DNA from: an uncultured Selenomonadales bacterium
Lineage (GTDB): Bacteria; Bacillota; Negativicutes; Selenomonadales; Selenomonadaceae
Length of the DNA stretch: 38,583 nt
Assembly: GCA_900314765.1 (NCBI GenBank)
Contig: OMWN01000073.1
Coordinates: 1 to 38,583, forward strand
Reading direction: 5' to 3'
Below are positions 32,206 to 38,583 of the stretch, piece by piece. Below the pieces are notes generated by a model that was not told the origin of the DNA, did no database searches, and worked only from the letters and a program-made list of their open reading frames with translations. Each line of letters opens with the position of its first letter. Position 1 is the first letter of the stretch. The position numbers were made by a program, and so were the translations under genes.

Positions 32206-34002
32206 TTACGGTTCGTGATATGTGCTGAAGAAATACGTGAGCGCGCCCCATATCGTGCTGCTCCGCTTGTCGGTCCAGAGGTCGGTGATGTTGTAGTACT
32301 CGAGACTGAAAACGAGGTCCGGCTTTATCGTGTACTCATAGCCGAGGCCGAAGCCTTTGAATCCGCCGCGTGTCGGCATGCCGTACGGCGTCGCGTCGAA
32401 ATTCATGTAGTCGGCCATGCCGTTCATCGTGTGCTGCACGTACGTCGAGCTCGGCTGGCGGTAGTATTTGAGCCAATACGACGACGAGCCGGGGCGCCAC
32501 GTGTTGTGCATGCCGTGCGCGATGGTCGCGACGAAGCCGTTGCCGCTCTTTGCGGCGCTGTCGTGGCCTCTGAGGAACATGAGTCCGAGGTCGAAATCGC
32601 CGATAGGCTTCCTGTAGTTCAGCATCCATATATTTCTCGATGTGTTGTGGAGCGGGCTGAAATGGAAATAGCCGATGTCGTAGCCGCCGCGCTCGTTGTC
32701 GTACGACGCGACGAGGTTCCAGACGTGGTGGGCGTTGTCGATTTTGCCGAGCTCGAACTGGTAGCGCACGGGACTGCCCGTCCACATTCTGACGCCGCGA
32801 AATGCGGAGTCATATATATTGCCCTCGGCCATCATGGAGCCAAATCGTCCTACGTCCATGCCGACGGCGCCGACATTGCCCTCGAGGTAGTAGCGGTCGA
32901 GAATGACATCCCCGTCATCACTGCCGCCATCGCCGTCTATTGTCTTCGACCACTCGACCATGCCTTTTGCGTGCCAGTTGCCGTCGATGTTGTAGTCCGG
33001 ATAGAGGCGCACGCGAGCCCTCGCGCGGTTGTCGTCTATGCCCTCTTCGCCGTTATGGACGCCGTCGTCGAGGCGCACTTCGCCGTCGAGCTTAAATCTC
33101 GGGTCCATCGACGGCTTTATCGGGAGATTCGTCGCGGCGATGCTGCGCGCGTTCTCGTCATCGAGATAGCCAATGTTTTCGAGCTCCGTGATGTACTCCG
33201 CGCGGAGCCGCGCCGCCGCATCGAGCGACTCGTTGCTCGGGACGTATGTGCTGCTCGTGTCATACTCCGATGTGCCAGACGCGCTCGTCGATGTGCTGCG
33301 CGCGTGCGTGTTGCCGCCGTAGCCGTCATAGCCGCCATAGGCTCTTGCGCCGCCGACCGTCGGGGCGTCGCCCGCTATTTGCGAGAGCAGCATCGCCTGA
33401 TGCTCCTTCAGCCTGTTGAGCATCGCCTCACGGCGAATCACATTCGATTTTGCCTGAGCGTAGTCCCTTGCCGCTTTTTCGAGCGCGGCCATGTCGCTGT
33501 CAGATTTTTTCTTCAGCGGCTCCATGACCTCGAGTCTGTTCTGCCCGTTTATCGATTCGCGCACGAGCGCCTCAGTGCTGCTTTGTGAGCGCCTCTTCGC
33601 GTCCTCGATTTGCTCATTGGCGTAGTCGAGTTGCTGCTTCGCGAATTTCAGCTGCGTCTCGTCCATCGTGATGAGGCATGTGACGCGCGCGTATTCATCG
33701 ACGATGGTTGACGACTTGCTGCTCTCGAGCTGCGGCAGGCCCGACGCTATGAGACGCGCTATTTGGGCTCTGTCGAGCTCATATATGTTGTCGGGGACCG
33801 TGAGATAGCCGTTGGCGGCGAGCTCATCGATGGCGTCGTACGTCCACATCGGCACATCGCCCGACGATGTGGCTGCCGCCGCATGGGCGATAGTTGGCGC
33901 GTAAAATGTGTATGCCGCAACAGGCATAAAAGGCGCAGTGAGGATTGCGGCGGCCATGACGGCACGCCGCTTAAGGCTCGAATGATGAATGTTCATGCTC
34001 AC
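32206..34002 (-). CDS. Outer-membrane SLH-coiled coil-porin-like protein (OmpM-type)
   Basis: This 598-residue exported protein has a signal peptide (KRRAVMAAAILTAPFMPVAA...AHA). A single SLH-like segment follows at about 49-87 (DVPMWTYDAIDELAANGYLT ... ELDRAQIARLI), then a coiled coil at about 100-205, a Gly/Ser/Thr/Tyr-rich linker at 215-255, and a beta-rich region to the end (DGEVRLDDGVHN, RARARVRLYPDYN, YYLEGNVGAVGMDVGRFGSM, LEYYNITDLWT). This matches Negativicutes OmpM-type proteins, where SLH holds the peptidoglycan and the barrel sits in the outer membrane. The barrel starts with the porin-like KLDGEVR. Start is GTG 34002 (AAGGGG 7 bases upstream) or ATG 33996. The barrel ends FFSTYHEP rather than with a terminal aromatic. 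Confidence 0.8.
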   Translation of the reverse strand: MSMNIHHSSLKRRAVMAAAILTAPFMPVAAYTFYAPTIAHAAAATSSGDVPMWTYDAIDELAANGYLTVPDNIYELDRAQIARLIASGLPQLESSKSSTIVDEYARVTCLITMDETQLKFAKQQLDYANEQIEDAKRRSQSSTEALVRESINGQNRLEVMEPLKKKSDSDMAALEKAARDYAQAKSNVIRREAMLNRLKEHQAMLLSQIAGDAPTVGGARAYGGYDGYGGNTHARSTSTSASGTSEYDTSSTYVPSNESLDAAARLRAEYITELENIGYLDDENARSIAATNLPIKPSMDPRFKLDGEVRLDDGVHNGEEGIDDNRARARVRLYPDYNIDGNWHAKGMVEWSKTIDGDGGSDDGDVILDRYYLEGNVGAVGMDVGRFGSMMAEGNIYDSAFRGVRMWTGSPVRYQFELGKIDNAHHVWNLVASYDNERGGYDIGYFHFSPLHNTSRNIWMLNYRKPIGDFDLGLMFLRGHDSAAKSGNGFVATIAHGMHNTWRPGSSSYWLKYYRQPSSTYVQHTMNGMADYMNFDATPYGMPTRGGFKGFGLGYEYTIKPDLVFSLEYYNITDLWTDKRSSTIWGALTYFFSTYHEP

Positions 34003-34062
34003 AATATCGCCCCTTGACGTTTAGTTCAAATTCTAAAATAGCAGAGTTTCTATAAATTTATC

Positions 34063-35034
34063 TCAATATTTTCTGTTGCATTCCCAGTTCCACGCGTCGC
34101 GCAGAATCGTTTTGACATCGCTGTGCTTCGGCGTCCAGCCGAGGAGTTCCTTCGCTTTTTTGTTTGAGGCGATGAGCTCTGCAGGGTCGCCCGCGCGGCG
34201 CGGCGCCACGTCGTACGGCACATTTTCGCCCGTCACGAGCTCTGCCTCTTTTATGAGCTCGAGCACGCTCATGCCGTCACTCGAGCCGAGGTTGAATGCC
34301 TCGCTCTTGTCGTGCTCCATGATGTATTTGAGGCCGAGATAGTGCGCCTCGGCGAGATCATCGACGTGGATATAGTCTCTGATGCAGCTGCCGTCGCGCG
34401 TGTCGTAGTCCGTGCCGAATACCTTCATCGGCTTTTTCGTGCGCGTGGCGCGCAGCACGAGCGGTATGAGGTGGCTCTCGGGGCTATGCGCCTCGCCGAT
34501 GAGCGCGTCCTCTGAGTCGCCCGCCGCATTGAAATAGCGTAGCGGGCACGAGCATAGGCCGTAAGCCCTGCCGTAGTCCGCGAGCATCATCTCGCCGATG
34601 AGCTTCGTCTTGCCGTACGGATTTATCGGATTTTTCGCGTGCTCCTCATCGATGGGCACGTAGCTTGGCTCACCGAATATCGCGGCCGACGACGAGAACA
34701 CGAAATACTTCACACCGTGACGCACAGCCGCATCGAGCAGCGTCTTCATCTTCATGACGTTGTTCTCGTAATATTTTGCGGGGTCGGTGACAGACTCTCC
34801 GACGCTGATGAAGCCCGCGAAATCGATGATGGCGTCGCATTTCTCCGACGCGAGCAGCATGTCGAGCAGTTTCTCGTCGCCAATGTCGCCCTTCACAAGC
34901 GTGCCCCACTTCACGGCCTCGGCGTGGCCGTTCGAGAGATTGTCGAGCACGATGGTATCCGCGCCCATTTTCGCGAAATATCTATTCGTGTGGCTGCCGA
35001 TATACCCAGCGCCACCCGTGATGAGTACCTTCAT
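34063..35034 (-). CDS. galE: UDP-glucose 4-epimerase
   Basis: This 323-residue NAD-dependent short-chain dehydrogenase interconverts UDP-glucose and UDP-galactose (possibly the N-acetyl forms). It has the NAD-binding MKVLITGGAGYIGSHTNRYF, DNLSNGHAEAV, the Ser region VFSSSAAIFGEP, and the catalytic YxxxK in NPYGKTKLIGEMM. RYFNAAGDSEDALIGEAHSP, the nucleotide loop GTDYDTRDGSCIRDYIHVDD and NLGSSDGMSVLELI follow. It is an intact, normal-length GalE. GGGGGAAAG precedes the ATG. It supplies sugars for surface polysaccharide and shares its upstream region with the divergent MATE gene. Confidence 0.95.
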   Translation of the reverse strand: MKVLITGGAGYIGSHTNRYFAKMGADTIVLDNLSNGHAEAVKWGTLVKGDIGDEKLLDMLLASEKCDAIIDFAGFISVGESVTDPAKYYENNVMKMKTLLDAAVRHGVKYFVFSSSAAIFGEPSYVPIDEEHAKNPINPYGKTKLIGEMMLADYGRAYGLCSCPLRYFNAAGDSEDALIGEAHSPESHLIPLVLRATRTKKPMKVFGTDYDTRDGSCIRDYIHVDDLAEAHYLGLKYIMEHDKSEAFNLGSSDGMSVLELIKEAELVTGENVPYDVAPRRAGDPAELIASNKKAKELLGWTPKHSDVKTILRDAWNWECNRKY

Positions 35035-35065
35035 TTTCTTTCCCCCATTAATAATGAGTTAATTT

Positions 35066-35074
35066 ATTATATCA
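35066..35074 (-). promoter_or_regulatory. Extended -10 promoter of galE
   Basis: On the minus strand TG-A-TATAAT, a perfect extended -10, lies about 32 bases before the galE start. No good -35 is seen, as is usual for this promoter type. Confidence 0.6.
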
Positions 35075-35247
35075 CGTATGCGGCTATAACACCATGAGAA
35101 AAGCCAATAGATAAAAAACCATGAAGAAAGTCCCATGCAAAAACTTTGTTCGGCTGTTGAAATTGTATGGAAGCAAATTTTAAATTGAAAATAAAATGGT
35201 GAGCTAATCATCACGCGATTGCGTGGCGCGACGGAAAAATTATTTTC

Positions 35248-35276
35248 TTTTCAATTACAGAAATTTGCTCTATGAT
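35248..35276 (+). promoter_or_regulatory. Sigma-70 promoter of the MATE gene
   Basis: TTTTCA and TATGAT are separated by 17 bp, about 42 bases before the TTG start. Just upstream an inverted repeat CACGC-GATT-GCGTG (35213-35226) could be an operator. Confidence 0.5.
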
Positions 35277-35317
35277 ATACTAGTACTATCATAATCGTGA
35301 TACATGGGGGTGAGTGT

Positions 35318-36670
35318 TTGAAGGCGAAGGAAATTGATATGCTGCATGGGTCGCTCTGGGACAAGATATTGATTTTCGCTTTCCCGCTCGCCCTCACGGT
35401 GTTTTTCCAGCAGCTTTACAATACAGCGGACACGGCCATCGTCGGGCGGTTCGTCTCGTCGAGCGCGATGGCGGCCGTCGGCACGAATGTCCCCATCGTC
35501 GCGATATGCGTCAATCTTTTTTTCGGCGTGTCGCTCGGCGCGAATGTCATGATTGCGCGCTACATCGGCAGCGGTGATGAGAATAAGGCGCGCCAATCTG
35601 TGCACTCAGCCGTGCTGCTCGCGCTCATGGTCGGATGTTCGCTGCTCGTCATCGGTCAGCTCGCCTCGGGCTGGATTATGTCCGTGCTCGACGTGCCCGA
35701 CGAGATTCGCATAATGGCGGAGACGTATCTCCGCGTCTACCTCATCGGCATGCCGATGCTCGCGCTGTATAATGTCGAGTCCGCGATATTCAGGAGCCGC
35801 GGCGACACATCGACGCCGCTCATGGCGCTGTTCGTCGCGAGCGCGCTGAACTGCGTGCTCGACTTCGTCGCGGCGGGCGTGATGGGCTTTGGCATAGCGG
35901 GTGTCGCAATGGCAACGGTCATCGCTCAGTCTGTCTCAGCTATCATTCTTTTCGTCGCGCTTCGTAGGACGAGCGGCGTCGTGAGGCTTTCGATGCACGA
36001 GCTTCATTTCAATGTCACGCGCGTCGGTGAAATCCTCGAGGTCGGCATCCCTGCCGCGATACAGGCCGTCGTGTTCTCACTGTCGAACGTCGTCATTCAG
36101 TCGGCCATCAACAGCCTCGGCACGGACGTCATGGCCGCATCGAGCGCGGCGTTTACGCTCGAAATCAACATATATTGCATCATCGCGTCGTTCTCGCAGG
36201 CGGCGACGACATTTGTGAGCCAGAACTACGGCGCGGGCAATATGAGCCGCTGTCGCCGTGCGACGGTGCTGAGCTTTTTCATCGGCAATGGCATCATGCT
36301 CATGGCATCGGCGTTTGTCTACATTTTCGGCGAGTCGCTCATGAGCCTGTTCGACAGCGACCCAGAGGTCATTCGCCTCGGCATGATTCGCATTTTCTAC
36401 GTCGTGTGCTTCGAGTCGCTGAACGGCGTCATGGACATCCTGTCGGGCGCGCTCAGGGGCTACGGCTATTCACTGCCGCCGGCACTCCTCGCGCTCATCG
36501 GTATCTGCGGCGTGAGGCTCGCGTGGGTCTGGCTCGTTTTCCCGTTCCGCCGCGCGTTCGACACGCTCATGATGTGCTACCCGATAAGCTGGGCCGTGGC
36601 CTGCGTGCTCATCGCCATCGCCTACGTTCATTACACGAAGAAAATAAAGCCTATGCGTGTGCTCAATTAG
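35318..36670 (+). CDS. MATE family multidrug/metabolite efflux transporter
   Basis: This 450-residue inner-membrane antiporter with about 12 spans expels drugs or metabolites using Na+ or H+. The N-terminus KAKEIDMLHGSLWDKILIFA then FPLALTVFFQQLYNTADTAI is the standard MATE opening. AIFRSRGDTSTPLM ends the first half, and the second half repeats the pattern (VGIPAAIQAVVFSLSNVVIQ). FVSQNYGAGNMSRC is another family motif. The start is TTG at 35318, because family members begin at this point and GGGGGTGAG stands upstream; GTG 35297 is an alternative without a ribosome site. It is transcribed divergently from galE and ends directly at a family 2 repeat. Confidence 0.93.
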   Translation: MKAKEIDMLHGSLWDKILIFAFPLALTVFFQQLYNTADTAIVGRFVSSSAMAAVGTNVPIVAICVNLFFGVSLGANVMIARYIGSGDENKARQSVHSAVLLALMVGCSLLVIGQLASGWIMSVLDVPDEIRIMAETYLRVYLIGMPMLALYNVESAIFRSRGDTSTPLMALFVASALNCVLDFVAAGVMGFGIAGVAMATVIAQSVSAIILFVALRRTSGVVRLSMHELHFNVTRVGEILEVGIPAAIQAVVFSLSNVVIQSAINSLGTDVMAASSAAFTLEINIYCIIASFSQAATTFVSQNYGAGNMSRCRRATVLSFFIGNGIMLMASAFVYIFGESLMSLFDSDPEVIRLGMIRIFYVVCFESLNGVMDILSGALRGYGYSLPPALLALIGICGVRLAWVWLVFPFRRAFDTLMMCYPISWAVACVLIAIAYVHYTKKIKPMRVLN

Positions 36671-36823
36671 AGAAACGCAGTGATTCATCGCTCGTCTTGA
36701 CGGATTTTTCCCGCCTAGTGTCGTCGATGCTCATCAGCGAAGCATCACTTCGTTTCTTCATATCTTATTGATATGCGAAAAATCTCTCGTCAATATTCAT
36801 GCTGCAATTAATCAGCATTTTCT
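36671..36823. repeat. Family 2 palindromic repeat, long copy
   Basis: This 153-bp near-palindrome starts one base after the MATE stop codon: AGAAACGCAGTGATT at one end and AATTAATCAGCATTTTCT at the other. It aligns with the copy at 23594-23736, sharing GCGAAAAATCTCTCGTCAAT / ACGAAAAATCTCTCGTCAAT and the TTGACG...TTTTTC arm. No other terminator is visible for the MATE gene. Confidence 0.78.
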
Positions 36824-36851
36824 GAAATAACATCCGAAAGGAGCAAGTGAA

Positions 36852-38078
36852 ATGTCCGTTCATGTCATCAACGAGGCCAGGCGCTGCCTGCAATGCAAAA
36901 AGCCGCTCTGCCGCATCGAGGGCTGTCCCGCACAGACGAATATCCCCGAGATGATTCACCTTTTTCTCACGGGCAGAATCAATGAGGCGGGCGCAATGCT
37001 TTTCGAGAATAATCCGATGAGCGTCGTCTGCTCGCTCGTCTGCGACCACGAGGCGCAGTGCGAGGGCCACTGCATACAGGGAAGGCGCGGCGCGCCCGTG
37101 CAGATTTCGTCGATTGAGTCATACATATCGGACACGTATCTTGACAAGGCGCATCTCACCATCGACCTGCCGCGCGGCAAGCGTGTCGCCGTCGTTGGCT
37201 CCGGGCCTGCGGGTCTCACCGTCGCCGTGAAGCTCCGTCAGCGCGGCTACGATGTGACGATATTCGAGCGCATGAGCTATATCGGCGGCATGATGCGCTA
37301 CGGCATACCGGATTTTCGTCTGCCGAAGAGCATACTCGACCGCTACGTCAAAAAGCTCGTCATGCTCGGCATCCACATAAGGCCGAACACGACGATAGGC
37401 GGCGCTTTGACGCTCGACACGTTGCTCTCTGACGGCTACGAAGCCATATTCGTCGGCACGGGCGTCTGGCGTCCGCGTCGCCTCGGCATACACGGCGAGA
37501 GCCTCGGCAACTGCCTTTTTGCCGTCGATTATCTCAAAAGCCCCGACTCCTGCCACCTCGGCGAGCGCGTCGCCGTCATCGGCGCCGGTAACTCCGCGAT
37601 GGACGTCGCGCGCACGGCGATACGGCGCGGAAGTCGTTTCGTCACGGTGTATTGCAGAGATCCGAAAGTCACGGCGAGCCAGCGCGAATTTGAGTACGCC
37701 GAGGCGGACGGCGTCGATTTCGTCTACAATCAAGAAGTGGACGAGATCAGCCCGCAGGGACCGATGCTCAGAGAAGTGCACAGGGCGGAGGACGGCACGG
37801 CGGCGAGCATAGACGAGCCAAAGCTCCACCGCGCTGACAGCACCATCATCGCCGTGAGCCAAGTCGCGAAAGACAAAATCTATCGCGGCACCACAGGCAT
37901 AGCCGTCAACAAAAACGGTCTGCTTGAAGTCAACGCAGACGGATCCACCACGCGCGAAGGCATATTCGCGGGCGGCGATGTCGTCCTCGGCGCCAAAAAC
38001 GTCATCCAAGCCGTCAAAAACGCCAAACACGTCGCCGACTCCATCGACAGGTATTTGATGGACAAGGATAGAGATTGA
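36852..38078 (+). CDS. GltD-like NAD(P)H-dependent flavin/Fe-S oxidoreductase
   Basis: This 408-residue protein is related to the small subunit of glutamate synthase and to NfnL/sulfide dehydrogenase subunits. An N-terminal Cys-rich domain has CLQCKKPLCRIEGCP and CSLVCDHEAQCEGHC for Fe-S clusters. The FAD motif is VAVVGSGPAGLTVAVKLRQRG near residue 110, followed by MMRYGIPDFRLPKSIL. The NAD(P)H motif is VAVIGAGNSAMDVARTAIRRG near 240, and the FAD-binding C-terminus is EGIFAGGDVVLGAKNVIQAV. It is somewhat shorter than typical GltD (about 470). No large glutamate synthase subunit is adjacent, so it may act alone or with an unlinked partner. AAAGGAG precedes the ATG. Confidence 0.87.
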   Translation: MSVHVINEARRCLQCKKPLCRIEGCPAQTNIPEMIHLFLTGRINEAGAMLFENNPMSVVCSLVCDHEAQCEGHCIQGRRGAPVQISSIESYISDTYLDKAHLTIDLPRGKRVAVVGSGPAGLTVAVKLRQRGYDVTIFERMSYIGGMMRYGIPDFRLPKSILDRYVKKLVMLGIHIRPNTTIGGALTLDTLLSDGYEAIFVGTGVWRPRRLGIHGESLGNCLFAVDYLKSPDSCHLGERVAVIGAGNSAMDVARTAIRRGSRFVTVYCRDPKVTASQREFEYAEADGVDFVYNQEVDEISPQGPMLREVHRAEDGTAASIDEPKLHRADSTIIAVSQVAKDKIYRGTTGIAVNKNGLLEVNADGSTTREGIFAGGDVVLGAKNVIQAVKNAKHVADSIDRYLMDKDRD

Positions 38079-38118
38079 GGGCATACGCGCAACTCACGTG
38101 TAAGGAATGTAATTGTTT

Positions 38119-38144
38119 CATTTTAAGCTATAGAGCTTAAAATG
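38119..38144. other. Perfect inverted repeat at the boundary of the integrase remnant
   Basis: CATTTTAAGCT and AGCTTAAAATG form an 11-bp stem with a 4-base loop, 41 bases after the oxidoreductase stop. There is no T run, so a standard terminator is unlikely on the plus strand. It marks the point where base composition changes to the AT-richer integrase fragment. Confidence 0.5.
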
Positions 38145-38567
38145 AGAGCGTCGTTAAGACATGGTTGCAGGAACTTACAGAATAATGAGCAGGTTGTGGA
38201 GGGTTACTCTGGCTTCCTATACCTGGACAAGGCTGGACTTCCACTTGTGGCCATGCACTGGCAGCACCGGATGAATCATATGGTAAAACGGTACAATGAT
38301 ATATATAAGGAGCAGATGCCAAACATCACACCGCATGTATGCAGGCATACATATTGCAGCAACATGGCCAAATCGGGAATGAACCCAAAGACTCTGCAGT
38401 ATCTCATGGGGCATTCGGATATAGGCATCACCTTGAACACCTATACCCACCTGGGATTACAGGATGCAAAAGATGAGATGGAACGATTGAAGGATGCTCA
38501 GAAGGAATTGGATAAGGACAAAGTTAAAGAACTTCCAGCTACCAAAACAAAGTTCAGAATTGTATAA
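38142..38567 (+). pseudogene. Tyrosine recombinase (Tn916-type integrase), C-terminal fragment
   Basis: The C-terminal catalytic part of a phage/conjugative-transposon integrase is clear: YSGFLYLDKAGLPLVAMHWQ, then ITPHVCRHTYCSNMAKSGMN (HxxR), YLMGHSDIGITLNTYTHLGL (second His box and the catalytic Tyr), and a charged tail. The arm-binding and core-binding domains and the first catalytic Arg are missing. A stop lies in frame upstream at 38124-38126, so this is a remnant of about 141 codons or fewer; homology seems to begin near 38170. Codon use and AT content differ from the neighbouring genes, indicating transfer. It is inactive as it stands. Confidence 0.85.
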
Positions 38568-38583
38568 GGAAAAAATACTCAAC

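Noticed and set aside
32071-33588. Plus-strand 505-codon frame opposite the porin gene
   Set aside because: Length is due to GC bias. The translation is Arg/Val/Ala-rich without domains, and the minus strand has a signal peptide, SLH segment and barrel.
1-38583. tRNA genes
   Set aside because: No cloverleaf with a GGTTCGANTCC-type T arm was recognised, including around the 5S rRNA and the integrase remnant.

Overview
The window most likely comes from a diderm Firmicute (Negativicutes, Selenomonas-like). Three things point there. It has an outer-membrane TonB-dependent receptor and a porin-like protein with an N-terminal SLH-type segment followed by a coiled coil, which is the architecture known for Negativicutes OmpM proteins. 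It also has Firmicute-type genes (MccA/MccB, MtnU-like amidase, MATE, strong AGGAGG-type ribosome sites). Coding DNA is GC-rich while the intergenic DNA is AT-rich. Genus is inference.

Layout. 1-126: 3' end of a 5S rRNA and its terminator. 276-3881 (minus): an MFS transporter, then a small membrane protein coupled to a large two-domain glycosyltransferase. 4084-8156 (plus): rsmG, a small ECF-S-like membrane protein and a TonB-dependent receptor. 8643-14296 (minus): a glutaredoxin-like protein and a tightly coupled three-gene restriction-modification-like operon. 15139-20894 (plus): a sulfur operon of substrate-binding lipoprotein, ATPase and permease, a QueG-like Fe-S protein, MccB and MccA. 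21085-21622 (minus): a DinJ-YafQ toxin-antitoxin pair. 21883-30472 (minus): an omega-amidase-like hydrolase, then a beta-GlcNAc polysaccharide-type group (ChbG-like deacetylase, GH18-like lipoprotein, deacetylase-fold protein, PilZ-glycosyltransferase fusion, second deacetylase-fold protein). 30771-35034 (minus): nucleotide-sugar dehydrogenase, SLH porin, galE. 35318-38078 (plus): MATE transporter and GltD-like oxidoreductase. 38142-38567: a truncated tyrosine recombinase of foreign composition.

Two repeat families occupy the intergenic space. Family 1 has five complete copies of 198-291 bp plus fragments. It has about 45-bp terminal inverted repeats with two distinguishable ends and two core subfamilies, and looks like a MITE or large palindromic repeat. 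Copies bracket the ECF-like gene, the TonB receptor, and the whole glutaredoxin/restriction block. Family 2 consists of palindromes with GGAAACGCTGATTAAT-like arms placed just after gene stops.

The best candidate for an undescribed system is the restriction-like operon. Gene 1 carries the SAM-binding half of an N6-adenine methyltransferase. Gene 2 carries the NPPY catalytic half plus specificity region. Gene 3 is a GIY-YIG-like/helicase/coiled-coil protein that ends in a second, altered SAM-binding half without NPPY. Gene 2 may therefore be a subunit shared by a modification partner and a restriction partner. The second candidate is the polysaccharide cluster, whose two neighbouring deacetylase-fold proteins have both lost the usual metal-binding His motif next to a PilZ-fused synthase.
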